Assembly: GCA_009700815.1 (NCBI GenBank) | Contig: WLLG01000076.1 | Span: 1 to 8,264 of the forward strand | From: Actinomycetota bacterium | GTDB lineage: Bacteria > Actinomycetota > Acidimicrobiia > Acidimicrobiales > Microtrichaceae | Length of the DNA: 8,264 nt | Direction of reading: 5' to 3' | In this document: one piece after another, positions 1 through 6,443 of the stretch | Position numbering within the stretch: position 1 is the first letter of the stretch | Layout: the number at the start of each line of letters is the position of its first letter | Notes under the pieces: model-generated | Told to the model about the DNA's origin: nothing | What the model saw: only the letters and a program-made list of their open reading frames with translations | Database searches by the model: none | Translations under genes and position numbers: made by a program

Positions 1-2
1 CT

Positions 3-131
3 CTGCAGCAGATTGGGGTGGATTACTTCCCTCGGTCAGTTGGTACCTCGACCTTGTCTTCAATGAGGTCAATTCGAGATACTGCGCAGGATCTTGCTCG
101 CCTAGGACCAACGGTCAGCATTCGCAAGTAG
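3..131 (+). CDS. C-terminal end of a probable GT2 family glycosyltransferase (5' truncated)
   Basis: An open frame runs in from the left edge and stops at TAG 129-131, giving 42 residues. The segment contains VDYFPRSVGTSTLSSMRS followed by a short amphipathic tail. In GT2 enzymes of the polyprenyl-phosphate mannosyl/glucosyltransferase type, a segment of this kind (V-x-Y-x-P-R-x-x-G-x-S) follows the catalytic domain near the C-terminus; this is known family behaviour recalled from memory. Such enzymes transfer a sugar from a nucleotide donor to a polyprenyl phosphate or a surface-glycan acceptor at the cytoplasmic membrane. The next gene starts about 140 bp downstream on the same strand, so the two could share a transcript. 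The catalytic residues lie outside the window, so the call rests on this motif alone. Confidence 0.55.
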   Translation: MQQIGVDYFPRSVGTSTLSSMRSIRDTAQDLARLGPTVSIRK

Positions 132-271
132 AGACGATGTCCCATGCTGAGGAGTAGGGCAGAGTGACCGGTGGGATCGGAGGGGGCCACTGTTAGAATC
201 GGTGCGTCTTGAGGGGATTCTTTTCTCAGCACCACTGCAACCTCATTACATCCGAGAACTGAGCGAACGGT

Positions 272-3184
272 TTGGACACGGTGACGGACAACGACCAGGC
301 GACGAGAGTGTCCTCTAGCTCCCTTTTGGTTGTTGCTTGGGTGTTGTCGATAGCGCAGGCGTTCTTGGATTTTGGATCTCGATCTGCACAGATAAGCGCA
401 ATTCCTGCATTTGCGGCGCTGCAGATCTGCATTGTGGTGATTCTGGTCCTTCTGGCAGCGGTTGTATTCAGGAAGATCGAGGCACGCAAAGTTCAGCCTT
501 CCCACAAGCTCTCGGACTGGCCACTGGCTGTTGCCCTTGGAGCATCGTTGTGTGCGCTGTTGGGTCGAGTAGCGATTTCGCCATTTGAACCAACGGTGTT
601 CTGGCTCGGCCCTCTACTCCTCGTTACTCCAGCCTTACTAACTTGGGAGGTCGCAGTCATGTATCGGTCGGGAGGCCGTTTGACTGGCAGAACCTGGTTG
701 CGATTCGCTGCAACTTGGAGCACTATCGGAGCGCTTTGTCTTGCTGCATTCGTTCTCGGCCCAGAGCGATGGAATCAGATACACGTTCGCTCCCTTGGCC
801 TTCACTGGCTTGGCTGGAGCCTGCTAGTCGTTTCGAGCAGCGCAGCTCTTTATGGGGTTGCACGGCGCAGTTGGGATACTGCTCTCCGATTTCTAATCGT
901 GGCAGTTTCCGCGCTCTCGCTGGTGGTTTCCACGTTCGGGGCGAGTGCCCTCCTCTCGAGTTCACAACCGTCACGGCTGCTCTCGCTCATCGGTGCCTCC
1001 CTCATTCTTCTTGCGATGCTCACACCAGGATTGGCTGTGACTCGGGTGATAACACGCTTGATCAAGTTCGGATCAGCGTTGACAAAATGCGCCGGCCGAG
1101 TCTTTCTCCAGGCGAGCGAATTTTCCCGTAGCGGGAGCCGCGCTCTCGGCCGTCAGTGGCGAAGACTGCTTCATTTTGCATCCTTCCCGCGGGTATCTGA
1201 GCCGCGGAGGATGACTCGGCAGCATGTAGTTGGCGCAGGGGTAATGGGTGTCATTTCGGTTGGGTTCATTGCCCACGGAATTTGGTGGGCCCATTCTGTG
1301 GGCTGGCAGCCAACGGGCCACGCAGCAACCCTGATGATGCGCGCCGCTCAGGTCGGAACGGTTGACCACCCTCTGTTGGGGCTCGTCACGAGCCTGGGAA
1401 GCATTGGAAAGGGTTCGCATCTGGGTCCACTTCCGATGGACTTGCTCGCTCCATTTGTTCGCGTATTTGGCGTGCGCCTAGGTGCGTTGTTCGGTGCTTC
1501 GGCGTTCACGTTCTTGTGCTGGACGGTTTCTGTCTGGGCCGCTTGGAGGGCGGCAGGCGGAATGGCGGCGATCGCAGCATGGGTGATGGCTGCCTTGGTT
1601 ATTACTGTTCCTGCACTCGGAGCCTTCTGGGAAGGAAACAACATTTCGATTTCTCTGTTGGCAATCTCAGCCACGCTGATAGCGAGTTGGGCAGCAGCCT
1701 CGGGCACCCCTCGGGCCTGGTGGTGGGCTGTCGGATTGGGTTCATTCTGTGCGCAGTCGTACATCCCCCATGCACTCATCATTATTGGCCCCGTGCTGTG
1801 GGCTGGCCTTGTACTTGCTGGGTCACGACGACGGGAGCCAGACCCGACTCAGCAGTGTTCGCTGCGAAATGTGATCCGGGTTGGGTGGCTGATTGCGGCT
1901 GTTGCCTGGTTGCAGCCTGCACTCGACGCTGTCTTACATCAGGGCGGAAATGTTCGTTATCTGTTCGCAGAGATATCGCATCCGCAACCGAACGTGGGCA
2001 TCTCAGGATTTCCAAGAGCTATTGCTTGGGTGTTGGCGATACCACCTCGATGGGGAGAGATCACAAAGAGTTTTGCCCAAGCAGGAAGCGCTGATCTCTT
2101 TATCCGTGGCTCTCTAGCTCTCGGCTTGATCTTGGCAGTTCTGCTTCTCGTGATCTGGTGGCGCACCCGCTCAACTGCGACAAACAGTGAGCGGCAATTG
2201 CGGATAATCACTTTGCTCGTTCTCCTCGGAACTGGACTCAATGTCACCCAGCTACCTCAGGATTTCTTGCGCTCGTTTCAACTTGGATGGCTAGTCGTGG
2301 TTTCACTTTTTGTTTGGTTCAGTATTTTTCTCTCGATCTTCCTTGCCATTCGTGACCCGCTTTCTCGACGCGTTTCATTGCAATGGGGCCAAGCGCTTCG
2401 AGTAGGAGTGTTTTCACTCTCAGCTCTCGCAGTCATTGCTTTAGCAATGGCGGGGCCAGAGCAGATAGAGGATGTCAAGGATCGCGCTTTCACCATTGAT
2501 GCTCTGATTGACCCACTAGTTGAACAAACCTTGACTGCGTTTGATAGCAACGAGGCAGTTTTCGTGCCTCAGGCTGGTGGCAGGCTCAATGAAATCGCCA
2601 CCGATACGATTCTTTCAAACCTGATTGTGGGCGGCCTCAACGCACGAGTCGAGACCAGCGCGAGCGGGATGAATTACGGTGAGCGCCGAATGGTGACTCA
2701 GTGGTCCGGGCCGGCGCTTTGGATAACGAGTGCCCTCAGTCCAATTAAGCCTGATGGCAAGTTGCTAGCCGCGGTTTCTGAGCCCGCCTGGAATGATGCA
2801 CGCTTCGCTGAGCTTGCCGAGCAGGTGGCCACTGCGGTTCGTGCAGCACCAGAAGTCAGACTCCAGCCTTGGGTCGACCGGTACCTGGTGCGCTACTTGA
2901 GTGGATGGATACCGGATAAGGACCTGTGCTCAACGGCTGAGCGGCTACGGGCGGGCACCTACCCCATTGCTTCACTTCCCTCTGGCCTTTTGCTCATCTT
3001 GTATGCAGACTTAGCAATCAAAGAACCACGACTTTCGGCATCGATACAAGACGAAGTCTCTGGTGCTATCGGGCAAGGGCCATTAGAAGTCTGGCAAACA
3101 GAGATTGAGCAGCCCGTGCCGATTGCGAGCAGCAATCTCTTGCGTAATGGCACAGTCTGCCCCGAATCTTTTGGGCCTCCTTGA
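272..3184 (+). CDS. Large polytopic membrane protein, GT-C-like glycosyltransferase core with extra N-terminal 8-helix module
   Basis: 970 residues. About eight hydrophobic helices lie at 17-37, 43-66, 84-103, 107-130, 146-163, 178-196, 205-228 and 236-258. A basic linker follows (259-318, rich in R and K, so probably cytoplasmic), then a helix at 319-340, a loop holding GHAATLMMRAAQVG (349-362), DHPLLG (365-370) and HLGPL (383-387), some ten more helices to about 728, and a soluble C-terminal domain (729-970) that is probably extracytoplasmic. The loop, plus WLQPALDAVLHQGGN (546-560), matches from memory an actinobacterial membrane protein family with GDqAl, PLlGp.SR, HPGPl and W.pPl.dql..gN signatures, thought to be GT-C-like and to use lipid-linked sugars. 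The usual Asp after the first Gly is His350 here. An in-frame stop at 260-262 limits the start to TTG 272 or GTG 281; neither has a strong ribosome binding site. The 140 bp upstream show no clear promoter. Substrate unknown. Confidence 0.75.
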   Translation: MDTVTDNDQATRVSSSSLLVVAWVLSIAQAFLDFGSRSAQISAIPAFAALQICIVVILVLLAAVVFRKIEARKVQPSHKLSDWPLAVALGASLCALLGRVAISPFEPTVFWLGPLLLVTPALLTWEVAVMYRSGGRLTGRTWLRFAATWSTIGALCLAAFVLGPERWNQIHVRSLGLHWLGWSLLVVSSSAALYGVARRSWDTALRFLIVAVSALSLVVSTFGASALLSSSQPSRLLSLIGASLILLAMLTPGLAVTRVITRLIKFGSALTKCAGRVFLQASEFSRSGSRALGRQWRRLLHFASFPRVSEPRRMTRQHVVGAGVMGVISVGFIAHGIWWAHSVGWQPTGHAATLMMRAAQVGTVDHPLLGLVTSLGSIGKGSHLGPLPMDLLAPFVRVFGVRLGALFGASAFTFLCWTVSVWAAWRAAGGMAAIAAWVMAALVITVPALGAFWEGNNISISLLAISATLIASWAAASGTPRAWWWAVGLGSFCAQSYIPHALIIIGPVLWAGLVLAGSRRREPDPTQQCSLRNVIRVGWLIAAVAWLQPALDAVLHQGGNVRYLFAEISHPQPNVGISGFPRAIAWVLAIPPRWGEITKSFAQAGSADLFIRGSLALGLILAVLLLVIWWRTRSTATNSERQLRIITLLVLLGTGLNVTQLPQDFLRSFQLGWLVVVSLFVWFSIFLSIFLAIRDPLSRRVSLQWGQALRVGVFSLSALAVIALAMAGPEQIEDVKDRAFTIDALIDPLVEQTLTAFDSNEAVFVPQAGGRLNEIATDTILSNLIVGGLNARVETSASGMNYGERRMVTQWSGPALWITSALSPIKPDGKLLAAVSEPAWNDARFAELAEQVATAVRAAPEVRLQPWVDRYLVRYLSGWIPDKDLCSTAERLRAGTYPIASLPSGLLLILYADLAIKEPRLSASIQDEVSGAIGQGPLEVWQTEIEQPVPIASSNLLRNGTVCPESFGPP

Positions 3185-3225
3185 ACCTCCCTACGCCTGG
3201 GCTTCAAGCAGCGAACGGCCCAAAA
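3169..3225. repeat. Nested inverted repeat over the 3' end of the 970-residue gene
   Basis: The outer arms TTTTGGGCC (3169-3177) and GGCCCAAAA (3217-3225) are perfect 9-bp complements. Nested inside is a perfect 6-bp pair, CTTGAA (3180-3185) and TTCAAG (3203-3208), which includes the TGA stop at 3182-3184. CCC (3189-3191) and GGG (3199-3201) could pair further in. Neither strand carries a T tract after the stem, because the T and A runs are themselves paired, so this is not a classical intrinsic terminator. It may be a processing or stability hairpin, or a weak terminator that separates this gene from the radical SAM unit. Confidence 0.6.
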
Positions 3226-3246
3226 CTGGGTGCCGGTGATAGCCTT

Positions 3247-3260
3247 GGATGGTGTCATCC
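3247..3260 (+). promoter_or_regulatory. Small hairpin upstream of the radical SAM gene
   Basis: GGATG (3247-3251) and CATCC (3256-3260) are perfect complements around a GTGT loop, 20 bp before the ATG at 3281. The purine-rich GCGAAGA (3264-3270) between hairpin and start is the only candidate ribosome binding site. The stem is short and may be a chance occurrence; a role in the leader is inference. Confidence 0.3.
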
Positions 3261-3280
3261 TTAGCGAAGATTCGTGACCG

Positions 3281-4405
3281 ATGAACCTAGGCCGAATGCC
3301 AGCGGTTCTTCGATCTTCGACGCTTGCGCTGCGCCAGCGCTCCACTTTGCCTCAGACTCTGATCTTTTTCGTGACCTCACGTTGCAACGCACGCTGCGAC
3401 TTCTGTCTCTACAAAGACTCAGTCGAAAATCCGACCCGGCGCAGTGAAGAACTGACCGTTGAAGAGGTCAACAAAATCGCTGCGGCCTACGGTCCGTTGC
3501 ATTACTTAGCGCTTTCGGGCGGGGAGCCATTTGTGCGTAAGGACGTTGGCGAAATATGCCAAGCGTTTATTGACCACTGTGGTACCTCGGTTATTGGCAT
3601 TCCCTCAAACTTTGCCTACGGCGAGGTGATGCTTGAGACGATTGAGCCGCTCGTTGCACGCAACCCGAATGTCGTTGTGGAACTCCAGATGTCGATTGAT
3701 CATCTAGGCGCCCGGCACGATCTCAGCCGAGGCATAGATGGGCTCTTTGAGTCAGCCGTCAACACCTTTGAGCAGCTCCAGGCTGTCCGAAGCCGTCATA
3801 AAAACCTGTCACTAAAAGTGAATCTGGTGTGGCTCGAACGCAATCGGGACGATATCGATGCCATTGTCGAGGGACTTCGCAGCAGGATTCAAGTTGACCG
3901 AATCCATCTAACATTTCCGCACGAAAAAATCTCGCCTACTGGTGTATCGGCTGAGCAGCTTGACGAGTTTGATCGCTTTATGGGCCCGGCCGAAAAACTG
4001 TCCGGCGATTCAACAGGGGAGCGGGATTTGTTTACCTTGCCGATGCGTGCAGCCAAGGTTTCTGGGCATCGAATTCTGCGTGAGGCAATGACGGGCCAGA
4101 CGCCTATGGGTGCCATCTGTGAAGCAGGCAAGCACCTTGTGGTGCTCGACGAACGCGGAGAGGTGTTCCCCTGCGAGACCATTTGGGAGTCAGTAGGAAA
4201 CCTGCGAGAACATGAGTACCAGATGGGCAAAATTCTCGCGGGACCTACTTACGAGGCCTTCAGAAAAAAGTACCTCGGTCCATCGGCATGCAATTGCACT
4301 TGGTCCTGTGCTGCAATGACTGCAGTCTCGGTAACGCCGCGCAGGTATCCACAGCTAGCAAGTGATGCGGCACGGATTGCTCTAGGAATCCCAATCACTC
4401 AATGA
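3281..4405 (+). CDS. Radical SAM enzyme with SPASM-like C-terminal auxiliary cluster region
   Basis: 374 residues. The radical SAM signature CNARCDFC holds C35, C39 and C42, the CxxxCxxC ligands of the SAM-cleaving [4Fe-4S] cluster. GGEP (80-83) is the SAM amino-group motif, and the rest of the first 220 residues fits a partial TIM barrel. The C-terminal part has C280, C298, C337, C339 and C343 in the order C-x17-C ... C-x-C-x3-C, with DERGEVFPC and GNLR between. This is like a SPASM or twitch domain binding an extra cluster, but has fewer cysteines than a full SPASM. Such enzymes do radical modification of peptides, sugars or lipid-linked intermediates; the substrate here is not known. No small precursor-peptide gene is visible next to it. 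An in-frame stop at 3275-3277 limits the start to ATG 3281 or ATG 3296. The stop overlaps the next gene's ATG by 4 bp, so the two are probably translated together. Confidence 0.88.
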   Translation: MNLGRMPAVLRSSTLALRQRSTLPQTLIFFVTSRCNARCDFCLYKDSVENPTRRSEELTVEEVNKIAAAYGPLHYLALSGGEPFVRKDVGEICQAFIDHCGTSVIGIPSNFAYGEVMLETIEPLVARNPNVVVELQMSIDHLGARHDLSRGIDGLFESAVNTFEQLQAVRSRHKNLSLKVNLVWLERNRDDIDAIVEGLRSRIQVDRIHLTFPHEKISPTGVSAEQLDEFDRFMGPAEKLSGDSTGERDLFTLPMRAAKVSGHRILREAMTGQTPMGAICEAGKHLVVLDERGEVFPCETIWESVGNLREHEYQMGKILAGPTYEAFRKKYLGPSACNCTWSCAAMTAVSVTPRRYPQLASDAARIALGIPITQ

Positions 4406-5424
4406 CTATCTCGATCGACCCAGACATCTCGGTGCTCGTAGCCTGTACGCGTCCAGAACTCATAGAAGGAATTCTTCGTGCGCTGGTGAGCGAATCAGAC
4501 TCAGTGTCTTGCGAACTCCTTGTCGGAGGCTCAGTCGGCAACCTTTGTTTGAGCTCGAACAAGGTGGCTGTAACGCTCGTCGAGTCTGACCCGGCGCAAC
4601 TCAATCAAACAAGAGAACTCCTCGTTGGCATGGCGCGCGGTCCGGTGCTCGCATTCCTTGATGATGACGCCGTGCCGCAGCCTGGCTGGTTGCGAGCAGC
4701 TGCGAGTTTGCCGGCGGGGTCCAGAGAAATCTGGACTGGTCCAGAGACTCCCACTCGCAGCACTCCCGGTGCGCTGCTCGCAGCACAAGTTGCTGCAAGC
4801 ATTCTGGCCGAAGGGTATTGGGGGCACATTGGAGTAGGTGATCGCCAGGTTCGTTGGTACGAGGTGCCATTTTGCAATCTGATCCTGCGCCGCGAACTCC
4901 TTGAGCAGGTGGGAATGCCAGATGCAGACATGGTCTGGGATCTAGATGACTTTGACTTCTGCCGCCGCGCAGAGGATCAGGGTGCAACTTTTAGGACTCG
5001 TCAGGATCTCAGGATTCGTCATGACCGCTACCCCGACCGCATCTCGCAATGGCTGACGCGAAAGATGCGTGAGCGTCACCGAACAGGATCAAAGCTGGTT
5101 CGCTACCCAGAGTTGTATCTACAAATTCCCAGCGTGGTCTTGGCTGCAGCGCTGCCATGGGTGGGTCTCGCTGCTCTAGCTAGTACCGGGAAACACCGCT
5201 GGCATTTCGCAAGCGCCTGTGGAGCAACCTACCTGCTGCTTGTTGCGAACGAGGCCCATAATCACAAGCTTGGCAAGCCCGAGGCCCTGCAGTTCGGTGT
5301 AACGCTTATCGCGCTTCACCTCACCTCGACTGCAGCGCTACAGGTTGGTATCGCATCTGGGCTTGCAGACAAGGCGCGTGGCCTTCCAGACAAAAATGCT
5401 CCAACCCGGTTGGGCCGAATCTGA
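4402..5424 (+). CDS. GT2 family glycosyltransferase with C-terminal membrane segments
   Basis: 340 residues. The GT-A fold opens with SVLVACTRPELIEGIL (10-25). The divalent-metal and nucleotide-sugar motif is LAFLDDDAVPQPGWL (83-97; DDD at 87-89). An acceptor-side acidic stretch, DLDDFDFCRRAEDQGATF (180-197), matches the (E/D)D..(F/L)..R..xG motif of inverting GT2 enzymes, and IRHDRY (205-210) gives the usual downstream His. Two hydrophobic stretches follow (about 243-260 and 267-283) and a third lies near 297-318, so the protein is probably membrane-attached with a cytoplasmic catalytic domain. It would transfer a sugar from a nucleotide donor to a lipid or glycan acceptor; donor and acceptor cannot be read. 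The ATG overlaps the radical SAM stop as ATGA. The nearest AGGA (4384-4387) is too far for a good ribosome binding site, which favours translational coupling. Confidence 0.87.
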   Translation: MTISIDPDISVLVACTRPELIEGILRALVSESDSVSCELLVGGSVGNLCLSSNKVAVTLVESDPAQLNQTRELLVGMARGPVLAFLDDDAVPQPGWLRAAASLPAGSREIWTGPETPTRSTPGALLAAQVAASILAEGYWGHIGVGDRQVRWYEVPFCNLILRRELLEQVGMPDADMVWDLDDFDFCRRAEDQGATFRTRQDLRIRHDRYPDRISQWLTRKMRERHRTGSKLVRYPELYLQIPSVVLAAALPWVGLAALASTGKHRWHFASACGATYLLLVANEAHNHKLGKPEALQFGVTLIALHLTSTAALQVGIASGLADKARGLPDKNAPTRLGRI

Positions 5425-5441
5425 GGGACCCTTTGGTCTCA
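5422..5441. repeat. Imperfect inverted repeat between convergent stop codons
   Basis: GACC (5427-5430) and GGTC (5435-5438) pair around CTTT. After a two-base GG bulge, TGA (5422-5424) pairs with TCA (5439-5441). The outer arms are the two stop codons of the convergent GT2 and PhyH-1 genes, whose coding ends are only 14 bp apart. A T tract is absent on both strands. It could act as a weak two-way terminator, but with a stem of this length chance is a real alternative. Confidence 0.35.
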
Positions 5442-6377
5442 GTCAAGTACGTACTTGGCCCGCCGGATTTCGTCCGCCCGTTGCATGCAGGCATCGAACT
5501 CTTCCAAGCTGAGGTGTTGGTTCGGGTTTGGTCGGGTTCCCAAGAACTTCAATCCTTCGGGGCGCCCAAGCACTGACTCCATGTCATATTCGAGCCAGAA
5601 ATCAGTGGCAGCCTCCCACAGGTCAAACTGAGTTGGATCATCCGGGTTACGGATCCAGAGCACAGTCTGAGCATCCTGAGGAACCATCTCGATCTGAAAG
5701 GTGATGCGTGGGTTCTCTGACAAGTTGTCACTTGACCAATGCAGCAGGGAATCGTCAAAAATCAAGGCCTCACCGGCAGCAACATTGACGGGCTCGAGGT
5801 AGGTCTCGATCAGTTCAGTCTCGAAGTCATCAAAAAAACGATCCGAGGTTGCTGCCGCGATATCTGGGAAAATCCTGTGGCCGCCCGGAACAACGCGAAT
5901 GGTTCCGTTCTTGAACCCAGTGTCTTGCAAGGGTGCCCATACCGTCACGGTAGGGATGTCGATGTCTTCGATCGTGGGCCAGTTCTGGTGGATCTCAAAT
6001 CGCCCGGTGCCGGCTGGCTTGACGTAGACGTTGCTCGTCAGGATTCGGTAGCCAGGCAAGACTGCTTTGATTTGCTCACCCATCGCAGTTCGCACCAGCT
6101 GATCAGACTGTTTTCTGTATTCGCGGTTCGGATCTAGAAAGGTGCAGTGGTAATCGCAGCGCGCATTTTCTAAGTTCCGTGGGTCGAAGCCGTCCATTGG
6201 GGCTAGCAAAGAGAACTTCTCTCGCAGGCTGTTCATCTCGGTTGGAGAGAGCAGCGGAACCTTGACGAATCCGTCTGCCCAGAATGCAGCGTCGAGTGTC
6301 GCATCGTTGAAGATGTTGGGCGGCTTGATCCGGCCGTCCTCTTGACGGTCAAACCCCGCGTATACAGGTGTAGTCAT
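5439..6377 (-). CDS. PhyH-type Fe(II)/2-oxoglutarate dioxygenase, HxN variant (PhyH-1)
   Basis: 312 residues, the longest of the three paralogues. The order of PhyH motifs is complete: AFWADGFVKV (31-40), TSNVYVKPAG (114-123), the metal motif region EIHQNW (128-133), TVTVWAPLQD (143-152), GTIRVVPGGHR (158-168), AGEALIFDDSLLHWSS (201-216) and NPRITFQ (222-228). His130, His213 and Arg224 fit the first metal His, the distal His and the 2-oxoglutarate Arg. The expected metal Asp is Asn132 (codon AAC, 5982-5984 on the + strand), while both neighbours have Asp. Family members hydroxylate or otherwise oxidise small molecules, lipids or sugars with O2 and 2-oxoglutarate. The start ATG at 6377 has GGAG (6382-6385) four bases upstream. 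It lies 61 bp after PhyH-2 on the same strand, so the two probably form an operon. With HxN, catalysis may be weakened, altered or lost. Confidence 0.85.
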   Translation of the reverse strand: MTTPVYAGFDRQEDGRIKPPNIFNDATLDAAFWADGFVKVPLLSPTEMNSLREKFSLLAPMDGFDPRNLENARCDYHCTFLDPNREYRKQSDQLVRTAMGEQIKAVLPGYRILTSNVYVKPAGTGRFEIHQNWPTIEDIDIPTVTVWAPLQDTGFKNGTIRVVPGGHRIFPDIAAATSDRFFDDFETELIETYLEPVNVAAGEALIFDDSLLHWSSDNLSENPRITFQIEMVPQDAQTVLWIRNPDDPTQFDLWEAATDFWLEYDMESVLGRPEGLKFLGTRPNPNQHLSLEEFDACMQRADEIRRAKYVLD

Positions 6378-6381
6378 CTCG

Positions 6382-6385
6382 CTCC
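6382..6385 (-). promoter_or_regulatory. Ribosome binding site of PhyH-1
   Basis: On the - strand GGAG precedes the ATG at 6377 with a four-base spacer. The spacer is short but the match is good, and it supports this start. Confidence 0.5.
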
Positions 6386-6413
6386 AGAAGTGGCTCTAGT
6401 CGGGGGGAATGTG

Positions 6414-6443
6414 CAGGAAATATCAAAAACAGGAAATATCAAA
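6414..6443. repeat. Tandem direct repeat across the end of PhyH-2
   Basis: CAGGAAATATCAAA occurs exactly twice, at 6414-6427 and 6430-6443, with a 16-bp period. The second copy contains the stop codon of PhyH-2 (TCA at 6439-6441 on the + strand); the first lies in the gap before PhyH-1. The unit is AT-rich against its surroundings. Read on the - strand, the array gives T-rich RNA just after the stop. It may be a recent slippage duplication, a pair of binding sites or an imperfect termination region; no strong hairpin precedes it. Confidence 0.85.

Noticed and set aside
132..271. 140-bp gap before the 970-residue gene, with TTGAGG at 209-214 as a possible -35 box
   Set aside because: No acceptable -10 box at the right distance; GCTGAG (146-151) and CTCAGC (225-230) pair but are far apart and short.
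23..505. 160-codon open frame on the - strand at the left edge
   Set aside because: It overlaps both the GT2 tail and the start of the 970-residue gene on the opposite strand, and its Arg/Asn/His-rich composition is not protein-like.
1348..1782. 144-codon open frame on the - strand inside the 970-residue gene
   Set aside because: Antisense shadow of hydrophobic codons; Ala/Pro/Asn-rich with no domain signal.
1516..2094. 192-codon open frame on the + strand inside the 970-residue gene
   Set aside because: It is in another frame of a long membrane-protein gene, is rich in Cys, Arg and Gly, and has no recognisable motif; it is a shadow.
3281..5424. Mycofactocin-like system suggested by a radical SAM enzyme plus a GT2
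   Set aside because: No precursor peptide, no binding chaperone and no dehydrogenase gene is visible, and the GT2 (340 residues) is shorter than I expect for the mycofactocin enzyme.
5739..6137. 132-codon open frame on the + strand antisense to PhyH-1
   Set aside because: It lies fully opposite a well-supported dioxygenase gene and shows no family motif.
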